Shown here: in pieces, positions 1-5,796 of the stretch | Layout of the letters: each line of letters opens with the position of its first letter | Numbering within the stretch: position 1 is the stretch's first letter | NCBI GenBank assembly: GCA_965371355.1 | Contig: CBDUYD010000084.1 | Location: 1 to 12,712 of the forward strand | Length of the DNA stretch: 12,712 nt | DNA from: JASJHI01 sp965371355 | GTDB taxonomy: Bacteria; Actinomycetota; Acidimicrobiia; Acidimicrobiales; Ilumatobacteraceae | Direction: 5' to 3' | The notes under the pieces: generated by a model | Seen by the model: only the letters and a program-made list of their open reading frames with translations | The model's database searches: none | Told to the model about the DNA's origin: nothing | Translations under genes and position numbers: made by a program

Positions 1-84
1 GGTGTCTGGATTCACGACGCTACGACCTCTGGTCCGTCCGACTTTCTCGTCGCCGGCGACCTCGCGTTCTGGTCACCTACGTGA
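1..84 (+). CDS. Possible 3' end of an upstream gene (partial, unidentified)
   Basis: Reading from base 1 gives an open stretch of 27 codons ending in TGA at 82-84, with the C-terminus DFLVAGDLAFWSPT. It contains few arginine runs, and about 70% of its third positions are G or C, so it looks more protein-like than the other two plus frames, which are Arg-rich. None of the minus frames is open across the whole stretch. It would be the tail of a gene lying to the left of the window. I do not recognise the family, and 27 residues are too few to assign one. It ends about 95 nt before the putative promoter of the next gene. Confidence 0.35.
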   Translation, partial: GVWIHDATTSGPSDFLVAGDLAFWSPT

Positions 85-177
85 GCGATCCGGGCCGACC
101 CGAGGTTGACGGTGAACGACCCGCGAACTCGTCGTCCCGCGCCGCGAATCGGTGCTCGAGCCAGAATCCGGCGCCGC
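85..177. other. Non-coding stretch before the MBL-fold gene
   Basis: This is about 93 nt between the possible upstream gene end and the -10 box of the next gene. An Arg-rich open frame crosses it, but its composition is typical of a GC-rich shadow frame. No terminator hairpin with a T-run is evident. Confidence 0.4.
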
Positions 178-183
178 TAGGTT
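178..183 (+). promoter_or_regulatory. Putative -10 box of the MBL-fold gene, leaderless arrangement
   Basis: The hexamer TAGGTT fits TANNNT and ends 6 nt before the GTG start at 190. Initiation would therefore fall on or next to the start codon. No convincing -35 box is seen 16-18 bp upstream. The same -10 to start spacing recurs at other head genes here, which strengthens the call. Not tested. Confidence 0.45.
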
Positions 184-189
184 GGCCGG

Positions 190-1062
190 GTGAGCGATTG
201 GAACACCATCTGGTCGATCGGCTCGATCCGGCTTCAGCGCGTTCCCTACTTCGACATCGCTCTGTCCGCCGAGAGCATCGACCTGGAGACGGTCGTCGAC
301 TCCGTCGACTGGGCCGAGCCGTGGCTCACCGACGGACAGCCGACGGTGGGCCAGGCCTTCTGGATCGTCCGCTCCGACGACGAGACGGTCGTGGTCGACC
401 CATGTGGCGCGAGCGATCCGTTCCTACGGTCGGGAAGCGAGGCCGTCACCCATCAGAGGGCGGCATTCGACCTGCTCCGGGCCGCCGGATGCGAATCCGA
501 AGCGGTCGACCACGTCGTGTTCACCCATCTCGACGGGATCGGCATGGCGGTGCTCGCCGACGGGGCGCCGGCCGGCGACGAATCGTGGACACCGGCGTTC
601 GCCAATGCAGACCTCCTGATCTCGGAGACCGAGTACGCGCACATCGCCGGTCGGCCCGAAGAAATCGGGGGCGCAGTGGCGTTCGCCGAACTCGATGCGC
701 TGGGCGTGGTCCGGCCGGTGGAGACACCCCACGAGGTCATTGCCGGCGTCACGCTCCGACTCACGGGGGCTCACAGCCCGGGTCACTGCTGCATCGATAT
801 CGAGTCCGAGGGCGACCGGGCGGTCATCGTCGGACATCTCGCGATCAGCCCGCTCCACGCGGCGGTTGGCGTCTCGTCGAATCATCTCGACAGCGACGCG
901 GCGTGGCGCGAACTCGCTCAGATCCTCGACGACGCGGCGCGGGACGACGCGCTCGTCGCGGGATCCCTGTGGCCCTCTCCGGGCGCCGCTCACGTCGTGG
1001 GCACGGATCCGTACGTCCTCGTACCCGCTTCGCCATCGGCGACGGCGGTCAGCTCCGCTTGA
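190..1062 (+). CDS. Metallo-beta-lactamase-fold protein with eroded metal site
   Basis: This 290-aa protein has the layout of MBL-fold hydrolases of the cytosolic lactonase/AHL-lactonase-like type. It has an N-terminal strand region with VVVDPCGASDPFLR (residues 67-80), matching the usual 'VDTCxGxxK' element, then FTHLDGIG (111-118) at the position of the THLHxDHxG metal motif, then AHSPGHC (194-200), which matches the PGHTPGH element. The metal site is incomplete. The HxHxDH core appears shortened to H-L-D, the usual GD ligand after the third strand is GH (G215-H216), and the terminal 'HFP' element reads LWPSPG. Only H113, D115 and H199 survive clearly. It may be a non-catalytic or altered-metal member. 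The GTG start is chosen because a TANNNT box ends 6 nt upstream. It converges on the BKACE gene and overlaps it by 14 bp. Confidence 0.8.
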   Translation: MSDWNTIWSIGSIRLQRVPYFDIALSAESIDLETVVDSVDWAEPWLTDGQPTVGQAFWIVRSDDETVVVDPCGASDPFLRSGSEAVTHQRAAFDLLRAAGCESEAVDHVVFTHLDGIGMAVLADGAPAGDESWTPAFANADLLISETEYAHIAGRPEEIGGAVAFAELDALGVVRPVETPHEVIAGVTLRLTGAHSPGHCCIDIESEGDRAVIVGHLAISPLHAAVGVSSNHLDSDAAWRELAQILDDAARDDALVAGSLWPSPGAAHVVGTDPYVLVPASPSATAVSSA

Positions 1063-1939
1063 CGAGCCGCAACTCCGAGCGAACCTCGTCCGGGCCCATC
1101 ACACCGAAGTTCAGGTCGTCGAGAATCCGTACGGCGCGCTCGACCAGATCCGCGTTCGAAGCGGGCCGGCCCCGATCGAGGTAGAGGTTGTCCTCGAGTC
1201 CGACGCGCACGTTGCCGCCGGCGATCGCCGCCAGCGCGACGTACTCGAGCTGGCGGCGTCCGATCGAGAATGCGCTGAACGTCCACGACTCGGGGACGTT
1301 GTTGACCATCGCCATGAACGTGTTGAGATCGGCCGGCGCCCCCCACGGGATACCCGTGCACAGCTGCACCATCACGGGGTCGTCGATCAGGCCTGCGTCG
1401 ACGAGCGACTTCGCTTCCCAGAGGTGCCCGGTGTCGAACACCTCGATCTCGGGGCGCACGCCGAGCGCTTTGATCTGGCGGGCCATCTCGCGCAGCGTGT
1501 CGGGCGTGTTGGCCATGACGTAGGCGCCGTCGCCGAAGTTCATCGAGCCGCAGTCGATCGTGCAGATCTCGGGAAGCAGCTCGACGACGTGGGCAAGACG
1601 TTCGCTTGCCCCGACCAGGTCGGTGCCGCCCGAGTCGAGCGGGAGCGGTTGCTCGGCCGAGCCGAGAGTGAGGTCGCCGCCCATCCCGGTGGTGAGGTTG
1701 AGCACCACATCGACGTCGGAGGATCGAACCCGGTCGACCACCTCGCGGTAGTGGTCGAGCTCACGCGACGGAGCACCCGAGATCGGATCGCGCACGTGGA
1801 TGTGGACGATCGCCGCACCGGCGTTGGCCGCGGCGATGCAATCGTCTGCGATCTGCTCGGGGGTGAACGGCACCTTGTCGGACTTGCCGACCGTGTCACC
1901 CGAACCGGTCACCGCACACGTGATGAACACCGAACCCAT
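1049..1939 (-). CDS. BKACE family protein (DUF849, beta-keto acid cleavage enzyme)
   Basis: This 296-aa protein matches the BKACE/3-keto-5-aminohexanoate cleavage family in length and motifs. The family condenses a beta-keto acid with acetyl-CoA and splits it into acetoacetate and a new acyl-CoA, using a TIM barrel with one divalent metal. The metal histidines are visible in VHIHVRDP (H46, H48). The R-x3-E-D element appears as RVGLEDN (R245, E249, D250). The N-terminal ITCAVTGSGDT resembles the subgroup acting on dehydrocarnitine-like (betaine) substrates (CdhC-like); that substrate is an inference only. No carnitine dehydrogenase or thioesterase partner is in view. A GGGAGG Shine-Dalgarno lies 5 nt before the ATG. 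The gene follows the MarR regulator by 45 nt on the same strand, so the two probably form one transcript. Its 3' end overlaps the convergent MBL gene by 14 bp. Confidence 0.9.
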   Translation of the reverse strand: MGSVFITCAVTGSGDTVGKSDKVPFTPEQIADDCIAAANAGAAIVHIHVRDPISGAPSRELDHYREVVDRVRSSDVDVVLNLTTGMGGDLTLGSAEQPLPLDSGGTDLVGASERLAHVVELLPEICTIDCGSMNFGDGAYVMANTPDTLREMARQIKALGVRPEIEVFDTGHLWEAKSLVDAGLIDDPVMVQLCTGIPWGAPADLNTFMAMVNNVPESWTFSAFSIGRRQLEYVALAAIAGGNVRVGLEDNLYLDRGRPASNADLVERAVRILDDLNFGVMGPDEVRSELRLVKRS

Positions 1940-1944
1940 CGCAA

Positions 1945-1950
1945 CCTCCC
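1945..1950 (-). promoter_or_regulatory. Shine-Dalgarno of the BKACE gene
   Basis: GGGAGG on the minus strand lies 5 nt before the ATG at 1939. It supports that start. It also fits a downstream operon gene, in contrast to the leaderless-looking first gene. Confidence 0.7.
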
Positions 1951-1984
1951 GACCCGGAAACGTACCGCCGCCGGCCGTGTTGAT

Positions 1985-2458
1985 TCACCCGTCGCCGTCG
2001 ACGAACGCTCGGGCGCCGGTCTCGATCCGCTCGAGGTACTCGATCAGGATCTCGATCTCCCCCTCGTCGAACACCCGGAAGATCGCCCGGTCGAGCACGT
2101 CGGTGAGGAGCGGTGCGAGCCTGCTGACGACGTCTCGGCCGGCATCGGTGAGCACCACGAGCCGGGCGCGACGGTCGTCCGGATCAGGCCCGCGGCGGAC
2201 GAGGCCGCTCTCCTCGGCCCGGTCGATGAGGCGCGAGATGTGGCTCGGGCTCTTCAGCAGTTGCGCGCACAAGTCGACCGCCCGCAGCGAATGGCCGGGC
2301 GCGAGGTGCAGCCGCACGAGGAGATCGGCCGTGGTCGGGTCGTACCCGATGGGCGCGACCGCATGGTGCTCGATGGCCGTGCCGAGCGCGATCTGCGCGG
2401 CGAGCAGCGCGCCCGACGGTCTGAGAAGGTCGGGATCGAGTTCGCTCCGTTCGGCCAT
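1985..2458 (-). CDS. MarR-family transcriptional regulator
   Basis: This 157-aa protein has the length and layout of MarR dimers: an N-terminal helix, then a winged helix-turn-helix with SLRAVDLCAQLLKSPSHISRLIDRAEESGLV and the wing PDPDDRRARLVVLTDAGR, then C-terminal dimerisation helices. MarR proteins usually bind a palindrome between divergent genes and are released by small phenolic or other ligands. The ATG at 2458 is preferred over a TTG at 2494, because the TTG lies inside the apparent shared promoter/operator. No good Shine-Dalgarno precedes 2458. Instead a TATCGT box ends 6 nt upstream, suggesting leaderless initiation. The gene is followed by BKACE (45 nt) and diverges from the MFS exporter (65 nt), so it probably controls both. 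The ligand is unknown. Confidence 0.9.
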   Translation of the reverse strand: MAERSELDPDLLRPSGALLAAQIALGTAIEHHAVAPIGYDPTTADLLVRLHLAPGHSLRAVDLCAQLLKSPSHISRLIDRAEESGLVRRGPDPDDRRARLVVLTDAGRDVVSRLAPLLTDVLDRAIFRVFDEGEIEILIEYLERIETGARAFVDGDG

Positions 2459-2464
2459 CGCCAC

Positions 2465-2494
2465 ACGATAGCTCAGCCTTAGTTGCCTTGACAA
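2465..2494 (-). promoter_or_regulatory. Putative promoter of marR-BKACE
   Basis: On the minus strand, TTGTCA (2494-2489) and TATCGT (2470-2465) are separated by 18 bp. The -10 ends 6 nt before the ATG at 2458, so transcription would start at or next to the start codon. The -35 overlaps the -35 of the opposite promoter and the palindrome at 2491-2501. It is weaker than the plus-strand promoter (4/6 match at -10). Confidence 0.5.
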
Positions 2495-2516
2495 TCATTG
2501 TTGGAGGACATATCAT
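2488..2516 (+). promoter_or_regulatory. Strong sigma-70-type promoter of the MFS-pirin operon
   Basis: TTGACA (2488-2493) is a perfect -35 consensus. After a 17-bp spacer comes TATCAT (2511-2516), a 5/6 match at -10. Seven nucleotides later is GTG at 2524, so the transcript is predicted to be leaderless. The local sequence is A/T-rich compared with its surroundings. Confidence 0.75.
2491..2501. promoter_or_regulatory. Candidate MarR operator (11-bp palindrome)
   Basis: ACAAT-C-ATTGT is a perfect 5+1+5 inverted repeat. It overlaps both divergent -35 boxes and enters the spacer of the plus promoter. A dimeric regulator bound here would block both promoters. The adjacent divergent MarR gene makes it the obvious binder. 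A direct repeat TTAGTTG (2479-2485 and 2516-2522) flanks it and may also matter. Confidence 0.6.
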
Positions 2517-2523
2517 TAGTTGT

Positions 2524-4122
2524 GTGAGCAATCAAATGCAGATCGCCGGACTCGACGACGAACCGGGCGACGCCGGCGATCCGCAGCGGTGGGCGGTGCT
2601 CTGGATCCTGTGCGGCTCGCTCGTGCTCGTCGTGGTCAGCGTCAGCTCGCTCAACGTGGCGATTCCCCGGATCCAGACGGCACTCGACACGTCGGGCAGC
2701 CAACTGCAGTGGATCATCGACTCGTATGCGCTCGTGTTCGCCGGATTGCTCCTGCCGGCCGGCGCGCTCGGCGACCGCTACGGGCGCCGCGAGGCTCTCC
2801 TGTTCGGCCTCGGCGTCTTCGGTCTCGCGTCGATCGCGGGCATGCTCGCGACCGACGCGCTCCAGCTGATCATCTGGCGGGGCGTGATGGGGGCAGGGGC
2901 GGCGTTCATCATGCCCGCCACGCTGTCGATCGTCGCCACCGTGTTCAGCCCGCGCGAGCGCCCGAAGGCGATCGCCATCTGGGCCGGATTCGCGGGTGCG
3001 GGCGGTGTCGTCGGGCTCATCTCGAGCGGTCTCCTGCTGCGCTCGTTCTGGTGGGGATCGGTCTTCGCGATCAACCTCCCGCTCGTGCTGATCATGGTGA
3101 TCGCGGTGGTCCTGGTCGTGCCGACCTCGCGCGACCCCGACGCCACCCGACTCGACCCGGTGGGTGCCGCGCTCTCGATCATCGGGCTCGTCGCCCTCGT
3201 GTTCGGCATCATCGAGGGCCCCGAGAAGGGATGGGCGGCGACACCGACGCTCGGCGCCTTCGCCGTCGCCGCAGCCGCCCTGATCGGCTTCGTGCTCTGG
3301 GAGCTGCATTCCTCGCATCCGATGCTCGATCCACGGTTCTTCCGCCAACGACGCTTCTCGCTCGGATCGCTGACGATAACGGCGACGTTCTTCGGCATCT
3401 TCGCGATGTTCTTCGTGCTGACGCAGTTCCTCCAGTTCGTCCAGGGGTACGACCCACTCGAGGCGGGGTTGCGGATCCTGCCGTACGGCGTCGTACTCCT
3501 GATCGTGTCACCGCGCTCGGCCGATCTCGCCGAGCGGGTCGGTGACCGCACGGTCATGTTGGTCGGCATGGTCATCGCCGCCGCGGGGTTCATCGTGCTC
3601 GGCCTGCTCGAGGCGGATTCCCCGTACTGGCCCACCGGGCTCGGGTTGACCGTGCTCGCGCTCGGCACTGGTCTGTTGATGCCGCCGGCGACGACCGCGC
3701 TCGTCGCCTCACTCCCGGCGGCGAAGGCCGGGGTCGGATCGGCGATGAACGACACGACCCGCGAGGTGGGCGGCGCGATAGGCATCGCGGTCGGCGGCGC
3801 GCTGCTCTCGATCGGATATCGCAACGGCGTCGAAGCAGAAGCCGACGGCCTGGCCCCGGAGGTGGCCGAGGCGGCCGAAGACTCTCTCGGCGCGCTGCTG
3901 AGCCATCCGGGGACCCGCCACCTCGCCGACATCGGGCGCGACGCGTTCACCGACGGGATGCAACTGGCGATGTTCGCCTCCGCAGGTCTGCTCGTGCTCG
4001 CCGCGATCGCCGTCGCCGCCTTTCATCCCCGACAGGACGAACCGTCCACATCGGAACACTCCACATCAGAGCCGTCCACCTCGGAAGCAGCACCGTCACC
4101 GGCAGAGGAGGCATCGAAATGA
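2524..4122 (+). CDS. MFS drug exporter, DHA2/EmrB-QacA type (14 TM)
   Basis: This 532-aa integral membrane protein is predicted to export small molecules by proton antiport. I count about 14 hydrophobic segments, as in the DHA2 family. The loop 2-3 motif A is GDRYGRR (about residues 83-89), preceded by the typical QWIIDSYALVFAGLLLPAGALG helix. Helix 1 ends SSLNVAIP, where many relatives have an acidic DxTIVNVALP, so the helix-1 acidic residue is absent. The cytosolic C-terminus is Ser/Thr/Glu-rich, with three 5-residue repeats. GTG at 2524 is chosen because it lies 7 nt after a strong -10 box. The alternative TTG at 2488 is part of the -35. The stop overlaps the pirin ATG by 4 bp (ATGA), so the two are probably translated together. 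Likely repressed by the divergent MarR. The substrate cannot be read from sequence. Confidence 0.92.
   Translation: MSNQMQIAGLDDEPGDAGDPQRWAVLWILCGSLVLVVVSVSSLNVAIPRIQTALDTSGSQLQWIIDSYALVFAGLLLPAGALGDRYGRREALLFGLGVFGLASIAGMLATDALQLIIWRGVMGAGAAFIMPATLSIVATVFSPRERPKAIAIWAGFAGAGGVVGLISSGLLLRSFWWGSVFAINLPLVLIMVIAVVLVVPTSRDPDATRLDPVGAALSIIGLVALVFGIIEGPEKGWAATPTLGAFAVAAAALIGFVLWELHSSHPMLDPRFFRQRRFSLGSLTITATFFGIFAMFFVLTQFLQFVQGYDPLEAGLRILPYGVVLLIVSPRSADLAERVGDRTVMLVGMVIAAAGFIVLGLLEADSPYWPTGLGLTVLALGTGLLMPPATTALVASLPAAKAGVGSAMNDTTREVGGAIGIAVGGALLSIGYRNGVEAEADGLAPEVAEAAEDSLGALLSHPGTRHLADIGRDAFTDGMQLAMFASAGLLVLAAIAVAAFHPRQDEPSTSEHSTSEPSTSEAAPSPAEEASK
4042..4086 (+). repeat. Three tandem 15-bp units in the MFS gene tail
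   Basis: Three adjacent 15-bp units (4042-4056, 4057-4071, 4072-4086) encode PSTSE, HSTSE and PSTSE. Units 1 and 3 differ at one position. The middle unit is more diverged. The repeat lengthens the hydrophilic tail after the last membrane segment. Confidence 0.8.
4105..4111 (+). promoter_or_regulatory. Shine-Dalgarno of the pirin gene
   Basis: GAGGAGG lies 7 nt before the ATG at 4119, inside the end of the MFS gene. It is a strong internal ribosome site, consistent with translation from a polycistronic message. Confidence 0.75.
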
Positions 4123-4976
4123 TCGTCGACACCGACCGGACCGTCGCTCAGATCGTCACCGCGGAACCCCAGCCGGGCACCGGAATCCTGCATCCGTTCC
4201 CGACGCGCGAGCTCCCGCACCTCGACCCGTTCGTCTTCCTCGACACCGGCGTGCCGCGCCAGATGCGGGGTGAGGAGATCTACGTCGGGCCGCATCCACA
4301 TCGCGGCGTCCAGCCGGTGAGCCTCGTATTCCGGGCGCGCATCGAGCATCGCGACTCGCTCGGCACGCACCGCACGGTCACCTCCGGTGGGATGCAGTGG
4401 CTGGTCGCCGGGTCGGGTGCCCTCCACGAGGAGATCCTCGAGGGCGACGACGAGGGCATCTTCCACATGGCTCAGCTGTGGGTCAACGTCCCCGCCGTGG
4501 CGAAGATGGCGCCGCCCGAGCACCACGCCGTCGCGCCCGAGGATCTCCCCGTCCTGACCGATCTGCGCGAGGGTGTGCGCGTGCGTCTGTTCGCCGGCTC
4601 GCTGGCCGGCAGCTCCGGTCCGGCACCCCTCGGTACCCCCGTCCTGATCGCCCACGTCGAGCTCGACCCTGGTGCCACGGTGACGTTGCCTGCCGAGCGC
4701 GACTGGACCGCCGGATTCTGCGTCGTCGCCGGATCGGTCGACCTGCCTGGCAGCGACCGCCTCGCGGCCGGAGCAACGCCCGTGTTCAACCACGACGGTG
4801 ACACGATCACCATCGGTTCGACGTCCGGCGGCGAGGTGCTGTTGATGTCCGGCGAGCCGATCGCCGAGCCGATCGCGATGGGCGGCGGCTTCGTGATGAA
4901 TACCGCCGCCGAGATCGAGCAGGCCTTCAGCGACTACGAATCCGGCGCGATGGGTACGCTCACGCCGAGTCGATGA
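4119..4976 (+). CDS. Pirin family protein
   Basis: This 285-aa bicupin matches pirins (usually about 230-300 aa). The N-terminal cupin carries GPHPHRG (H59, H61) and GALHEE (H103, E105), the same four metal ligands as human pirin H56/H58/H101/E103. The QWLVAGSG stretch before the last pair is typical. The second cupin (about 150-280) is less conserved. Some bacterial pirins are quercetin 2,3-dioxygenases and others are regulators, so activity here is open. The gene is coupled to the MFS exporter by a 4-bp overlap and a strong Shine-Dalgarno. Pairing with an exporter under MarR control suggests a role with a toxic aromatic or oxidised compound (inference). The 3' end overlaps the convergent desaturase-like gene by 17 bp. 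Confidence 0.9.
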   Translation: MIVDTDRTVAQIVTAEPQPGTGILHPFPTRELPHLDPFVFLDTGVPRQMRGEEIYVGPHPHRGVQPVSLVFRARIEHRDSLGTHRTVTSGGMQWLVAGSGALHEEILEGDDEGIFHMAQLWVNVPAVAKMAPPEHHAVAPEDLPVLTDLREGVRVRLFAGSLAGSSGPAPLGTPVLIAHVELDPGATVTLPAERDWTAGFCVVAGSVDLPGSDRLAAGATPVFNHDGDTITIGSTSGGEVLLMSGEPIAEPIAMGGGFVMNTAAEIEQAFSDYESGAMGTLTPSR

Positions 4977-5688
4977 CCGGAGTTCGGCCACGATCGTCGG
5001 TCGCGGACGCCGACGAGAGGGTCCTGGCCGTCTCGCTGAGTGGAACGTCCCTCTTCGAAGCCGGGTAGGTACCGAGCAGCCGATCGCCGAGGTTCGAGGT
5101 GATGCCCAGCCAGTAGTTCTCGTTGCGGAAGTGGTGCAGTCGGTGGTTGCGCACGAGGCGCCGGTAGTACCGCGTCCTCGGTCGATAGCGGCTGTGCTCG
5201 AGGAGATGGGTCCATTCGTAGTGACCGAGTGCGAGGTACGCGCAGAGGATCGCGGTGAGCGTGGGCACGAGGACTCCGACGCCGCTGACCTGCGACCCGA
5301 GCACCCACATCGCGGGTACCGCCCACAGCGCCGAACCCGCCGCGATGAGGATCGCGAAGACGATCGCGTCGGTGCGGCCGAGCAGCAGCCACTCGAGGTC
5401 GGGTGGATCGAGATGGTGACGGCGGTGGCCCGACCCGGTTCCGAGCCGGCGGCTGGTCCAGGCCGATTCGGAGGCGTGCAGCAGGTGGAGGTGGAGCACC
5501 CATTCGACGATCCCGGTGGCGACGAGAGTGATCGCGAGGATCGCTCCGTCGACCAAGCTCCACCGCCCGACCGAGAGGCGTGCGATCGCGGCGACCGCGA
5601 TGAAGGCGATGATCACCCGGGGCGAACCTTGAGCGACGAACGTCGCGCCGATCTGCCGCTTCGTGCGCAGTTCGTCGCTCCGGATCAC
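4960..5688 (-). CDS. Sterol desaturase / fatty acid hydroxylase family membrane protein
   Basis: This 242-aa membrane protein has the histidine clusters of the di-iron fatty acid hydroxylase superfamily: H66-x4-H71, H88-RR-HH (88-92), H156-x4-H161-x3-H165 and NHRLHH (182, 185, 186). It has hydrophobic segments around 23-37, 48-65, 107-128 and 135-153. The C-terminal HHFRNENYWLGITSNLGDRLLGTYP is characteristic. Members oxidise or hydroxylate lipids, sterols or carotenoids at the membrane, using O2 and electrons from a partner. No redox partner is adjacent on the same strand. The divergent neighbour is an iron-sulfur F420-type reductase, but a functional link is not shown. The GTG start is chosen because TAGCAT ends 6 nt upstream; no Shine-Dalgarno is seen. 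It overlaps the pirin gene end by 17 bp. Confidence 0.87.
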   Translation of the reverse strand: MIRSDELRTKRQIGATFVAQGSPRVIIAFIAVAAIARLSVGRWSLVDGAILAITLVATGIVEWVLHLHLLHASESAWTSRRLGTGSGHRRHHLDPPDLEWLLLGRTDAIVFAILIAAGSALWAVPAMWVLGSQVSGVGVLVPTLTAILCAYLALGHYEWTHLLEHSRYRPRTRYYRRLVRNHRLHHFRNENYWLGITSNLGDRLLGTYPASKRDVPLSETARTLSSASATDDRGRTPVIDSA

Positions 5689-5694
5689 GCACCC

Positions 5695-5700
5695 ATGCTA
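5695..5700 (-). promoter_or_regulatory. Putative -10 box of the desaturase-like gene, leaderless arrangement
   Basis: TAGCAT on the minus strand matches TATAAT at the four most important positions and ends 6 nt before the GTG at 5688. No good -35 box is seen. Confidence 0.5.
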
Positions 5701-5783
5701 CGGAGGGGGTTACGCGGGACGTCCGCGCGCTACGGCGTGCACGATCGGTCGACGCCGTTCCTGTCGGCGCGGACCCGACGACA

Positions 5784-5789
5784 TACAGT
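5784..5789 (+). promoter_or_regulatory. Putative -10 box of the F420-type reductase gene, leaderless arrangement
   Basis: TACAGT fits TANNNT and ends 7 nt before the ATG at 5797. CTGTCG (5761-5766), 17 bp upstream, is at best a 3/6 match to the -35 box. No Shine-Dalgarno precedes the ATG. Confidence 0.5.
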
Positions 5790-5796
5790 CGGCGAG

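Noticed and set aside
81..1184. 367-codon plus-strand open frame over the MBL gene
   Set aside because: Arg/Gly-rich composition typical of a GC-rich shadow frame, with no family motif; the 190-1062 frame shows recognisable MBL-fold landmarks.
695..2482. 595-codon plus-strand open frame antisense to BKACE and MarR
   Set aside because: Low-complexity Arg/Asp/His-rich translation with no domain; the opposite strand carries two clear families with metal and DNA-binding motifs.
2459..2494. TTG start 12 codons earlier for the MarR regulator
   Set aside because: It lies within the shared -35/palindrome region, and the ATG at 2458 is correctly placed after a -10 box and fits MarR length.
2488..2523. 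TTG start 12 codons earlier for the MFS exporter
   Set aside because: The TTG is the first three bases of the TTGACA -35 box, and the 12 extra residues would be translated from promoter and operator sequence.
2778..3950. 390-codon minus-strand open frame inside the MFS gene
   Set aside because: Ser/Pro/Ala/Thr-rich shadow of the membrane-protein codons with no motif.
5131..5796. 222-residue N-terminal extension of the F420-type reductase
   Set aside because: It is antisense to the desaturase-like gene, is acidic/Arg-rich, and family members start near the first cysteine cluster.
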